Positions 1-7,797 of a stretch of DNA of 64,000 nt are shown here, piece after piece. This stretch comes from an uncultured Synechococcus sp. (GTDB taxonomy: Bacteria; Cyanobacteriota; Cyanobacteriia; PCC-6307; Cyanobiaceae). The notes beneath the pieces were generated by a model. It made no database searches. It was given only the letters and a program-made list of their open reading frames with translations, and was not told the DNA's origin. Position 1 is the stretch's first letter; each line of letters begins with the position of its first letter. The DNA is taken from NCBI GenBank assembly GCA_949373155.1, contig CASICK010000009.1, forward strand, positions 62,001 to 126,000. Direction: 5' to 3'. A program made the position numbers and the translations under genes.

Positions 1-541
1 TGCGGACATGACCATTAGAGCTAGTGCACCATAGGTGCTGATCTAATCATCTTTCCAGAATTTGCTCAGTTTTGACAGTGATATTTCTAAGAATTTGTTA
101 AGAATATTCCACGCGTTTGGTTTGTCGGCTTAGAAGGCGCTCTCTGTCTTTGCTGCGTCAGTGGCTTGATTGCAGGAGTGTGCTGTTGCTCATGGCTAGT
201 AACTGCCTTCGTGCTGTTGCCAGTGCCAAGCTTGATGCTGTTCAGCGACGCAATGGGCGCCTTTGGTTAGGAAGCCTTACGTAGGTCCTTGACCCGAATC
301 GCCGGCAGCAGCTTTGGCTTGTCTGATGAGGGACCTGTCTTCAGCTTGCTTTCAAGCGTGAGTCTCCGTTGTTGTTGATTGTGATGGCTCGTTTGTCAGT
401 TCTACTAACAGCCTGCTCTCTCGGTTGCCGTTTTGGAGTGGATTTGTGAACCCTTTTACTTACTTCCAAGGTATATGGGTTCAACTTGGGCCAGATTTTC
501 TCGCTGAACACCTCGTTGATTTCGAGATCTAGTACCTTGAG
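1..541. other. Gene-poor left edge
   Basis: I see no recognisable gene here. A 68-codon open frame on the minus strand (341-547) resembles no family I know and overlaps the start of the lepA fragment, so I do not call it. No lepA-like reading frame is visible upstream of position 550 in any frame, so the fragment that follows is not the end of an intact gene inside this window. Confidence 0.5.
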
Positions 542-829
542 TTGCAATCTAATGGCCAGTGCCTAGTTGAAAAGCTCAAGGAATTGATTCCTCGCCAGCA
601 ATTCAAAATTCTCTTGCAGGCTTCGATTGGCAGCCGTATTATTGCCAGTACGAGTATCAGTGCGATCCGTAAGGATGTGTTGGCGAAGTGCTATGGCGGT
701 GATATCTCGCGGAAGAAGAAACTGTTGAAGAAACAGGCGAAGGGTAAGAAGCGAATGAAGGCGATGGGCAAGGTGGATGTGCCCCAAGAAGCCTTTATGG
801 TGGTGCTTAAGTTAAATCGAACTCCTTGA
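542..829 (+). pseudogene. lepA: Orphan 3' fragment of lepA (elongation factor 4)
   Basis: From about residue 6 the 95-codon frame matches the C-terminal domain of LepA/EF4, the ribosomal back-translocase GTPase. It shows the [14 protein letters not shown] block, the [19 protein letters not shown] block, the [20 protein letters not shown] basic tail and the terminal [12 protein letters not shown]. This is only about the last 90 of roughly 600 residues: the GTPase and EF-G-like domains are absent, and an in-frame stop lies just upstream at 530-532. The coding sequence inside the fragment is still nearly consensus, so it is recent or was copied from an intact gene. It may be a displaced gene end left by insertion of DNA into lepA, or a partial duplication. 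It is unlikely to make a functional protein. Confidence 0.85.
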
Positions 830-1090
830 CTAAAGCATTTTACCGCTACCTGAGAAAGGTAATTTGTTTAAATTTATTTATCTAATTTTTCAATATTCAT
901 CGAATCAAGTATTATGGGGACTTACTTGTGTTTTCATTAATTTAGCTTTTTGCGCATATTTGGCTATGGGTTAAGTCTTATGCGTTTTGAATGTCGCCTA
1001 GATGCTGTGACTAGAGATGTCTGTTGGGCTTTGGCTCACGATCTCTTGCGTGACAGGCAAGCGCATTAAGCCGCTATGCTACACAGTCAG
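830..1090. other. AT-rich spacer after the lepA fragment
   Basis: This stretch is noticeably AT-rich compared with the flanking genes and contains no open frame I can support. It separates the lepA fragment from a minus-strand terminator and the decayed pilin region. Confidence 0.4.
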
Positions 1091-1119
1091 TAAAACAATC
1101 CTACCCGATAGGGCAGGAC
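1091..1119 (-). terminator. Rho-independent terminator, minus strand
   Basis: Positions 1099-1106 pair with 1111-1118 (eight positions, one mismatch, four-base loop GATA). On the minus strand the hairpin is followed by the T-rich run TTGTTTTA. It would end a minus-strand transcript coming from the 1199-1366 ORF or from the decayed prepilin region. Confidence 0.5.
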
Positions 1120-1198
1120 AGTGTGTTATTTAAAGACTTTGGAGTATGTTACTTCTTCGTCTTGCCAATCGTCAGGATGTAGATAAGGATTAGTGGTT

Positions 1199-1366
1199 CT
1201 AGCAGCTAATCATAAAATAACGATGAGCTTGTAGTTTGCTGCGTGTGAACTCTAGACATTCATCAGAGTGTTGGTAAGAGAGTTCCCTCAGGTAGTTGAG
1301 GTACCTCTCATAAGTTGTTTCATCAGTAATCTGGATGTTGACCGAAGCTGTAGTTAGACATGTCAT
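1199..1366 (-). CDS. Possible 55-residue protein, unknown
   Basis: An ATG frame of 55 codons on the minus strand, ending in TAG at 1199-1201. The protein begins MTCLTTASVNIQITDE, is rich in charged and aromatic residues (TYERYLNYLRELSYQHSDEC) and looks helical, unlike the random frames around it. A minus-strand terminator lies about 80 bases downstream. There is no clear ribosome binding site and I recognise no family. It could be a real small gene or a leftover of a larger decayed one. Confidence 0.3.
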   Translation of the reverse strand: MTCLTTASVNIQITDETTYERYLNYLRELSYQHSDECLEFTRSKLQAHRYFMISC

Positions 1367-2056
1367 AAGAGCCAGTCATCAGGATGAGACGCTAGATAAC
1401 GTGCTTTGACCAAGCAGCAGATGGGATGCAAGCTCCAGCTAGGCCTGCTACATTAAGTGTGCGTTATAGCCAGGTGACACCCCAATGTATCATTAGGAGG
1501 GCACTCAACGTGAGAAACCGTAGGAGTGTGCGTAAAGCGAAATCCCTAGGATTTGTATCAGCATTAGAGCTATTATTAGGCAGTAAGTCGAAATGAACGA
1601 GTTACAGTTTGAAGAAACGATTCGTCACCACGGTCACATGTAATCGTGTAAGCAGGTCAGGTGTATCTAGATCACTAGCAGCTCAGGAACATCTCAAGTA
1701 CTGAGGAGTCAGTGCCTTCGTTAGCGGCTGCATAAGACACAGCAGCTGATTCAGCAACACCGAAGTTAGTGCTCGTTTTGTGCAATCACAGGAGCTAAGG
1801 ACATATGCATCAGCATGGGGGAAGCACCCCCGCGATTAGATAGTCCGACCATTGTAGAGACTATGTTCATTATCAGACTTCAGTAAGCAGCAACTCAGCA
1901 GGTACTGGATCCAGCAACCATGGTTGCACTGAGTTGCACGTGTGATCAGAAGTGAACCAAGGCGAGCGTCTGCACAGCCCAGCAACGGTGGTTGCATACT
2001 GCATTCAAGGTTACCGGGAGTCATCACAGTCGTTTCAGGATCGCACCAGAGATGAG
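1367..2056. other. Decayed region downstream of the prepilin remnant
   Basis: Frames on both strands are broken by frequent stops. On the minus strand this is where the C-terminal part of the prepilin at 2057-2265 would lie, and the only longer frame (1836-2060) has an unusual Cys-rich composition with no known motif. The region is best read as degenerate pilin-derived sequence, but I cannot prove this by eye. Confidence 0.35.
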
Positions 2057-2265
2057 TCAATGAGCACTCTTTAGCTGCGTTAGTAGAGTTGCGATTGCTG
2101 CAGTGATCTTTAGCTCGTCTTGTGCCTTCGTCAGCTGAGGAAGACCTACAGCAGATAGGACACCAACGATTGCAACAACAACCATCAGTTCAATCAAAGT
2201 AAAGCCGTTAGCTTTGTTGCCTTTGGCAAGTTCTTGGAAAGGATTGATTGGAATTGAGTGTTCAT
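2057..2265 (-). pseudogene. Frameshifted type IV prepilin remnant
   Basis: On the minus strand an ATG at 2265, preceded by a purine-rich GAGAAGAGA, opens a leader reading MNTQFQSILSKNLPK. The hallmark prepilin segment, KANGFTLIELMVVVAIVG followed by VLSAVGLPQLTKAQDE, continues in a different frame, so a frameshift separates start codon and pilin body. The body frame itself runs into a stop at 2057-2059 after LKSAH, far short of the 130-170 residues of a major pilin. The G|FTLIE cleavage site and hydrophobic stalk are intact, so inactivation is recent. It lies divergently next to the minor-pilin cluster and was probably the major pilin of the locus. Confidence 0.75.
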
Positions 2266-2524
2266 CGTTCTCTTCTCTTTATTAGTGTTTGGCAGCTTGT
2301 GTGCCTGCCCATTAATCATCTCTCTTGTTTGTCTGTGGTGGCTAAGTAATTCCCAATAGCTTCCTGAGAAAATTCTTAGAGGCTGTTTGCTTCAGCATCG
2401 CTCGTTTCATGACACTCGCTTTCTTCACCCAAGTCGCTGTTCTCTTCGAGCTGAAGGTTCTAGAATTGATTCTAGCTAGTCCTTTCGCTGGGTTTGATGA
2501 TCTGAGGAAGACGTCTCACTTTTC

Positions 2525-3073
2525 TTGAACGAAGCCCATGCGAATGGGGAACGCTTCATCCAGCAGTGTTTGAACCCTTTGAGTTGTTCGTTGGTTTGTC
2601 GGCCCCGATCCCAGGCTGGATTTGTGTTGCCCTTGGCGCTTACCGCTTCAGCGGTGTTGCTGTTGGGGAGTGCTTCGCTTCATACGCTCAGCCTGCAGAA
2701 GCGCTTGCGGATCCATGCCTCTAGTCAGAGAGAGCAAGGTGCTGATCAGTTGCGCTCTGCGGCGCAGGCTTTTGTTGTTGCTAGCCGTGGTCCTGAAGCC
2801 TGTTTGCTGCAGTGGTCATCGCTGGAATGGTCTGGTGGTGCTCAAGCTTGCTCAGGCTCTGATCCCTCCCAGCTGAGCGCTGGTGTGGTGGGCGAGATGC
2901 CTTGGTCGTTGCTCGATTGGCAGCCAAGTACTGAAAGCGGGCAGTTGCGATTGCAATTGGCGGACGGTCGAACTGGCAGTTTCCGTCTCGCGCTTGATCC
3001 TCTTGCCCCTGCGGTACTCGGTATCAGTGAGGTGCAGCTTCAGGCTCGAGTTCCTCAGCTGGAGGCTGAGTGA
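2525..3073 (+). CDS. PilX/GspK-like minor pilin
   Basis: The 182-residue product has a short polar N-terminus followed by QAGFVLPLALTASAVLLLG, a prepilin-type cleavage site (G|F) and hydrophobic stalk. Glutamate at mature position 5 is missing, as is common in PilX- and GspK-type tip pilins. The rest is a globular region with two cysteines (PEAC, AQAC). It is the first gene of a minor-pilin cluster and overlaps the next (broken) pilin gene by one base (TGATG). Start is TTG at 2525; the start codon is uncertain and a shorter leader is possible. Its likely role is initiation or priming of pilus assembly in the inner membrane, inferred from family and context. Confidence 0.6.
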   Translation: MNEAHANGERFIQQCLNPLSCSLVCRPRSQAGFVLPLALTASAVLLLGSASLHTLSLQKRLRIHASSQREQGADQLRSAAQAFVVASRGPEACLLQWSSLEWSGGAQACSGSDPSQLSAGVVGEMPWSLLDWQPSTESGQLRLQLADGRTGSFRLALDPLAPAVLGISEVQLQARVPQLEAE

Positions 3074-3503
3074 TGAGCTTTGCTTGAAGTTGTGGTTTCA
3101 TCTGTTGTGTTGGCCTCAAGCAGCAGTGCCGCCCTCGGAGTGTGGAATCAGGCTGCTACTGAAGTTCAACGCGCCACCCAGTTGGATGAGCTTGCTCTTC
3201 AGTTGGAGACGGCGCGGATCGCGACGGAGCGTTGGCTTCAGTCGGATGCGGCAGCGTCTGTCGTGATCGATTCCAGCTCGCCTGATTGCAGGTTTAACAC
3301 TGAAGCCTTAGCAGGCAGCTGTTGCCGAGCGCTTGCCGCTTGGCTCTGAAGTGATCAGCCGCTGGAGTGCCGATCCGCAGGGCCTTGGCCATTGGCTCGA
3401 GCTCAGTGCGTCGTCTCAGCAAGCATCGCCTCCCTTGAAGAGGCGTTTGCTGTTGTCGCCTGCGGCCTATGGCCTCTGCCAGCAGGAAGAGGTGCGCGCA
3501 TGA
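3073..3503 (+). pseudogene. Broken PilV-like minor pilin
   Basis: An ATG at 3073 overlaps the stop of the previous gene but reads only MSFA before a stop. The pilin stalk, ALLEVVVSSVVLASSSSAAL, lies in another frame from 3077, without leader or G|F site. That frame ends at 3349. A further frame shift near 3317 restores a plausible C-terminus (AVAERLPLGSEVISRWSADP to QQEEVRA), which stops at 3501-3503, overlapping the next gene's ATG by ATGA. The layout of both junctions shows an original intact gene of about 140 codons in a coupled operon. At least two frame disruptions are needed to explain it, so it is probably inactive unless there are sequencing errors. Confidence 0.65.
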
Positions 3504-4018
3504 GCTTGATCGAGCAGCTGATCGTGGTGAGCTTGGTGGGGATGTTGGCGTCGATTCCGATCGTGACGGGAGGCAGCGACCGTGATCAACTCCAGCTCGA
3601 TGCCAGTGCGCGCCGTTTGCAGGTTGGTTTGGCTCGGGCCCGCAGCATTGCTCGGCGGGAGCAGACTGCTTGCGGACTTTCCCTGAGTGAGGAAGGGTTC
3701 ACGGCTCCCGATGAAGGGATCCTGCCGGCTTCTCTTCCTGCCTGTCCTGGGATTGGGATGGCGTTGCAGGAGGAATTCGAGCAGGGGCCGATTGTGTTGA
3801 GCACCAACTTGCCACCGGTGCTGCGCTTCACCGCCAACGGTTTGCTGCTGGATGGCGGGATTGCGGTGCTCAGCCATCAGCGCTTAGCGAAAGCGCGATG
3901 TTTGGTGGTGAGTTTGCCCTTGGGTGTGAGCCGGATCGGCTTCTATCAGCATCCCCTTCCCTCAAATGGAGGACGACTACTCAGTAGCCGTTGCCTGCCT
4001 GATGTCGCCTTGGGCTAA
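3500..4018 (+). CDS. FimT/GspH-like minor pilin
   Basis: The product begins MSLIEQLIVVSLVGMLASIP, a pilin stalk with the conserved Glu at position 5 of the mature form. This is followed by an alpha-helical stretch (DASARRLQVGLARARSIARR) and a beta-rich domain typical of GspH/FimT pseudopilins. With the ATG at 3500 the protein would start directly at the mature residue and lack a leader. The upstream in-frame extension (to 3392) has no canonical Gly at -1. The start overlaps the stop of the broken pilin by ATGA. It may be a functional pseudopilin with an unusual leader, or it may be impaired like its neighbours. Confidence 0.6.
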   Translation: MSLIEQLIVVSLVGMLASIPIVTGGSDRDQLQLDASARRLQVGLARARSIARREQTACGLSLSEEGFTAPDEGILPASLPACPGIGMALQEEFEQGPIVLSTNLPPVLRFTANGLLLDGGIAVLSHQRLAKARCLVVSLPLGVSRIGFYQHPLPSNGGRLLSSRCLPDVALG

Positions 4019-4022
4019 GCCG

Positions 4023-4610
4023 ATGATCAAGCGAATTCACGAAACACGAGTTGAGAAAGGCTTCACGCTGATCGAACTGCTGCTGTCGCTCAGCCTCGGC
4101 AGCATGCTGTTTGTTGTCTTGCTGCAGCTGATCGGCGCTGATCTACGCCTTGGCAACAGCATGGCGAGTCGTTTGCGTGAATCAGCGCAGCAACGCCAAA
4201 CCTTGGAGCTGATTCGAGGTGAGTTGGCGATTGGCTCCGGCTGGGAGGTTGATCCCACTCCGTCCCATCAATGGACCTGCGGCATGGCTGGCCGTCAGCC
4301 CGTTCTCGCCATTGGCCTGGATTCCAGGAACAGCCAGGCTTCGACTCAAACCATTGTTTACAGCGTGGGAGCTGCGCCTTCAGCGATTTGGCGCGGCCAG
4401 GTGTTGATGCGCTGCGGGCCTGCCTACGGACTCGATGGTGTGATCAGGCCAGAAGGGAAGGCTCAAAATCGCGTCTTGATTGATGGATTACCCAAGGAGG
4501 GTTTGGGGTTTCAAGCCCGCCAGGATGCTCACTCAAGAGTGCTTCATCTTGAGTTGGAGCAGGAATCGTTGGCTGGTTCAAGTCGGCTGCGCTCTGCTGC
4601 AGTGTTTTGA
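4023..4610 (+). CDS. PilW/GspJ-like minor pilin
   Basis: Encodes 195 residues starting MIKRIHETRVEKGFTLIELL, a textbook class III signal: basic leader, G|FTLIE site and a hydrophobic stalk to about residue 38. A helical segment (RLRESAQQRQTLELIRGELA) and a globular domain with a Cys pair (HQWTCGMAG, LMRCGPAYG) follow. The gene starts four bases after the previous stop, so it is cotranscribed. It is the only member of the cluster with a fully canonical leader. Function is inferred from the family: part of the minor-pilin complex at the pilus tip, inner membrane. Confidence 0.65.
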   Translation: MIKRIHETRVEKGFTLIELLLSLSLGSMLFVVLLQLIGADLRLGNSMASRLRESAQQRQTLELIRGELAIGSGWEVDPTPSHQWTCGMAGRQPVLAIGLDSRNSQASTQTIVYSVGAAPSAIWRGQVLMRCGPAYGLDGVIRPEGKAQNRVLIDGLPKEGLGFQARQDAHSRVLHLELEQESLAGSSRLRSAAVF

Positions 4611-4718
4611 AGTTTTCCATATGGTTACTCGTCCAAAATGCCTTGATTGTGATTGTCACTTAGCGCTGATTTTGCCTTGTTACGTCAACGTCATCCTGCA
4701 TCGATTGTTTCTGCTTGT

Positions 4719-5072
4719 TCAAACTTTTTCAGAGGCTGGTGCAGGCATAAACAGGAAGTAAGCCTCCACGCTCGCAGCGGCTAGCGCCAGGAAAAGATGG
4801 TCAATCCAGCCATTGCGCACTCCCATTCCCATGAAGGCAATCCAGGTGTTGATCACCACCATCACGCATAGAAAAATGCTCAGAATGAAGCCAGTGAATT
4901 GATTCAAATGCTTGCGCTGGATCCACAGGCTTGCCAGTAAGGGCAGCAGGATCAGGGTTGATGTGGCATGGAGGAGTTGCATGCTCAAATCACTATGTAA
5001 ATGCGGAGTAATCGCAGCCCATAAATTCACAGGGATGAGCAAGGAGCAAAAAATTAAGTAAACGATCATCAT
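4719..5072 (-). CDS. Small four-helix membrane protein
   Basis: 117 residues beginning MMIVYLIFCSLLIPVNLWAA, with four hydrophobic segments alternating with short polar loops (for example WIQRKHLNQ). The start ATG overlaps the stop of the upstream histidine kinase gene by ATGA, so the two are translationally coupled and probably work together. I recognise no family. The pairing suggests a membrane accessory to the sensor kinase, but this is inference from position only. Confidence 0.6.
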   Translation of the reverse strand: MMIVYLIFCSLLIPVNLWAAITPHLHSDLSMQLLHATSTLILLPLLASLWIQRKHLNQFTGFILSIFLCVMVVINTWIAFMGMGVRNGWIDHLFLALAAASVEAYFLFMPAPASEKV

Positions 5073-6664
5073 GATTTTCCGCTTGAAGTTGTAAATGGTT
5101 TTGGCAGGATCACGGAGAAGCAACTGCCCTCTCCTTCTTTGCTTTGAACGCGAACTTCGCCGCCCATGGCAGACATCAGCAGGGCCACAACAGACAGCCC
5201 GAGCCCAGATCCGCTGCTTCCAGAGCTGTTTTTAGCCCGATGGAAGCGCTTGAAAATATGGGGTAGATCGCTTTCTGGAATGCCGATGCCTTCATCTGTT
5301 ACATCGATGGCGATGCCATCTTGATGAACGTGAAGCAGCAGCCTAATTAGAGAGTTTTGCGCAGAGTATTTGGCGGCGTTATCGATTAAATCCAAAAGCA
5401 CTTGTTGCAGGCGGCCAGGATCAGCGAGTGCCTCACTGGTTTCATCGTTAGGAATGTTGTTGCGAACTTCAATTCTGCGATCTGTGAGATTGCTTTTGCT
5501 TAGATCAGCAACTTTGTCCACCAAGCGCCCAAGATCGACTAGCTCTTGATTGAGTTGGAGTTGGCCGGAGTCACCGCGGGAGAGGTCGAGAAGATCGTCG
5601 AGCAGCATGCGCATGCGAATGCTTTCCTCTTCTGCTGTTTTCAGTCCGCGACGTTCGTCGTCGCTTAAGCCCTTGCTGCGCTTGATCGTGCGCTGCAGAT
5701 ACCCCTGAACGATGGTGAGTGGCGTTCGCAACTCATGGCTCACGGCACTCACAAATCGACGCTGATCATTCCAGGACAGGGCCAGGCGTTCCATCAATTC
5801 GGCATAGGTTCTGGCTAACTGGCGTACTTCCTTCGGTGCCGCGGTCATCTCTGGAATCGGATCTTGATTCAGGGTGTCGGCGGTAAGAGCTGCACTGCGC
5901 TCACTGAGTTGCAGCAGAGGCCTCACGATCCGCCTCACCATCACCGTGATCGTGACCAGGGAGAGCAACATCGATCCCACCCCGATCAAGATCATCCAAC
6001 CCAAAAATTCGTTTTGGATGCGTCCTGCGTCTGTGGCTTTTGCGCTGCTCCAAAGTTTCTCCCCTGAGGGATAGGACCGACTCAGCAGCGTGAGGTAATC
6101 CTGCCCTTGAACATTGATGAGCCGGGTGTTCTGATCCTTCTTGTGAGCTTGCATGGTGGCTCGCATCATCTGCATCGGGATGGCGATATGGCCAAGCGTC
6201 GGCAGCACGAGGCGTCCATCCGCCAGCTCGATCCACAGGGTGGTTCGCACGCTGGAGTGATCGCGTAGCTCCCGACTCACTTCTGCCTGAATAGTGGGGC
6301 TCCAGTTTTTGGCTGAGTGCCCTTGCCCGAGTTGGTTCTGCGTCACCAGGTTGTTGCTCATGTGCTCCGCATTGGCCTGTAATTCCGCCTCCCCGTTGCG
6401 GATTTGATTGCGATTGCTGAGCCAAAGCCCTGTGGTGGTAGCCCCGGTGAATCCGATCAGCACTGCGGTGTAGGCGGCCAATTGGAGTTGGCCCTCAAGG
6501 CTCCCAAGAAGTTTTGATCGCCAGTTGGACCCAGATGCCACGAAATTGGTCCCCAGCGTCGATGCCTTGCTGACTTCGATTTTGGCAGCTGGACCAGGGA
6601 GAATGAAACCCTTGCGCTCGTCCTGTTGCCTTGAGTTTTGCGGTTTCGCCCTTAGGCATCGCAC
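5069..6664 (-). CDS. Membrane sensor histidine kinase (HAMP type)
   Basis: A classical two-component sensor. It has a first membrane helix (LAAYTAVLIGFTGATTTG, about residues 62-80), a periplasmic domain of about 140 residues, a second helix (GWMILIGVGSMLLSLVTITV), a HAMP linker, the H-box FVSAVSHELRTPLT, the N-box LLDLIDNAAKYS, and the G boxes DEGIGIPESDLP and GSGLGLSVV. It autophosphorylates on the H-box His and passes phosphate to a response regulator, but no regulator gene lies nearby. The long ATG form overlaps the divergent permease start; a GTG at 6541 (490 residues, VASGSNWRSK) is an attractive alternative. The signal is unknown. Confidence 0.85.
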   Translation of the reverse strand: MRCLRAKPQNSRQQDERKGFILPGPAAKIEVSKASTLGTNFVASGSNWRSKLLGSLEGQLQLAAYTAVLIGFTGATTTGLWLSNRNQIRNGEAELQANAEHMSNNLVTQNQLGQGHSAKNWSPTIQAEVSRELRDHSSVRTTLWIELADGRLVLPTLGHIAIPMQMMRATMQAHKKDQNTRLINVQGQDYLTLLSRSYPSGEKLWSSAKATDAGRIQNEFLGWMILIGVGSMLLSLVTITVMVRRIVRPLLQLSERSAALTADTLNQDPIPEMTAAPKEVRQLARTYAELMERLALSWNDQRRFVSAVSHELRTPLTIVQGYLQRTIKRSKGLSDDERRGLKTAEEESIRMRMLLDDLLDLSRGDSGQLQLNQELVDLGRLVDKVADLSKSNLTDRRIEVRNNIPNDETSEALADPGRLQQVLLDLIDNAAKYSAQNSLIRLLLHVHQDGIAIDVTDEGIGIPESDLPHIFKRFHRAKNSSGSSGSGLGLSVVALLMSAMGGEVRVQSKEGEGSCFSVILPKPFTTSSGKS

Positions 6665-6684
6665 GTCCCAGCCTCTCGGCCCGC

Positions 6685-7503
6685 ATGGCCCGCTGGGGTC
6701 TTGTGATTGTGGGGATCTACATCGCCGTTGCCCTGCTCACGCCTGTACTGATCAGCGTTGGCTTGCTTCCGGATCCCAATGCCGGTTTAGACAATGCGAT
6801 CTATGCGGCACCGTCTCCGCAGCATTGGTGTGGCACCGACCGGCTCGGCCGCGATGTGTGTGTACGCACATTGCAGGGGAGTGGTGTGGCCCTTCAAGTG
6901 GTGTTGTTGGCGGTCGTTCTTGCCTTGGTGGTGGGAGTGCCGATTGGAATGTTGAGTGGCTACCTGGGGGGCGGTGTCGACCGGGTGCTGGTTTTGCTCA
7001 TGGACACGCTTTACACCTTGCCGGTGTTGTTGCTGTCTGTGGTGTTGGCGTTCCTGCTGGGTCGAGGGATTCCGAACGCAGCAGCAGCGTTGTGTGTGGT
7101 GTACATCCCCCAGTACTTCCGGGTGGTGCGCAATCAAACGGCTCAGGTGAAATCGGAGCTGTTCGTGGAGGCAGCCCAAACCCTCGGAGCCGGTCCGATT
7201 TGGATTCTGCGGCGCTATCTGTTCCGCAATGTGATCACCTCCGTGCCAGTGCTGCTCACCTTGAATGCTGCCGATGCGGTGTTGGTGCTTGGAGGCTTGG
7301 GCTTTCTGGGCCTGGGCTTGCCAGAAACGGTGCCGGAATGGGGAAGCGATCTCAATCTGGCGCTTGCGGCAGTACCCACTGGCATCTGGTGGACCGCTCT
7401 CTATCCAGGTCTGGCGATGTTTGTGCTGGTGCTGGGTTTGTCGTTCCTAGGTGAAGGACTCGAGGCTTGGGTGAGCAGTACGGGTCGCGACGCGGCAAAC
7501 TAA
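6685..7503 (+). CDS. ABC transporter permease, DppC/OppC type
   Basis: An integral membrane permease of the peptide/nickel ABC family. It has a N-terminal helix (MARWGLVIVGIYIAVALLTP), a periplasmic segment with the diagnostic HWCGTDRLGRDVCVR block, several more helices, and the cytoplasmic EAA loop (VEAAQTLGAGPIWILRRYLF) that contacts the ATPase. The C-terminal half carries LNAADAVLVLGGLGFLGLG and ETVPEWGSDLN, both typical of DppC. No partner permease, ATPase or binding protein lies nearby, so the other subunits must be encoded elsewhere. A TTG at 6631 would add 18 residues; I prefer the ATG at 6685. Confidence 0.85.
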   Translation: MARWGLVIVGIYIAVALLTPVLISVGLLPDPNAGLDNAIYAAPSPQHWCGTDRLGRDVCVRTLQGSGVALQVVLLAVVLALVVGVPIGMLSGYLGGGVDRVLVLLMDTLYTLPVLLLSVVLAFLLGRGIPNAAAALCVVYIPQYFRVVRNQTAQVKSELFVEAAQTLGAGPIWILRRYLFRNVITSVPVLLTLNAADAVLVLGGLGFLGLGLPETVPEWGSDLNLALAAVPTGIWWTALYPGLAMFVLVLGLSFLGEGLEAWVSSTGRDAAN

Positions 7504-7523
7504 AAACAATCGATGTCTCACGC

Positions 7524-7784
7524 ATGACGCTCTGGGCCACACTGATCTTGTTAGGCCTGATGACCTACTTGTGGTTGGCAGGGCGCAGCAATCCCGACGA
7601 CGTGATTGGTCTCTTAGAGCAAATCCTGGCGATCACTCTCGGTTTGGTCGTGTTGTTTATGGGGCGCAGTTTGTTCTTAGAATTGCTTGTGTTGGTGTTT
7701 GCCTTACGTTTACCCGCCGCACGTCGCAACCACCCGGTGGCAGCACGCTCCAAGGCCGGAAAAGACGTGCTGATGCCGTTCTGA
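7524..7784 (+). CDS. Small conserved membrane protein
   Basis: 86 residues starting MTLWATLILLGLMTYLWLAG, with a second hydrophobic segment (ILAITLGLVVLFMGRSLFLE) and a basic C-terminal tail (RLPAARRNHPVAARSKAGKD). Two membrane helices with positive tail inside are likely. It follows the permease by 20 bases on the same strand. I recognise it only as a small cyanobacterial membrane protein of unknown function. Confidence 0.6.
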   Translation: MTLWATLILLGLMTYLWLAGRSNPDDVIGLLEQILAITLGLVVLFMGRSLFLELLVLVFALRLPAARRNHPVAARSKAGKDVLMPF

Positions 7785-7797
7785 CGTCAATGTGGGG

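Noticed and set aside
341..547. 68-codon minus-strand frame before the lepA fragment
   Set aside because: No recognised motif, overlaps the fragment start, and has no ribosome binding site that I can see.
5901..6425. 174-codon minus-strand frame inside the sensor kinase
   Set aside because: It is an alternative frame of the kinase gene, rich in Arg/His/Ala as expected from a shifted reading, with no family match.
6525..7454. 309-codon plus-strand frame over the kinase start and permease
   Set aside because: Cys/Gly/Arg-rich shadow of the permease gene; the permease frame carries the family motifs.
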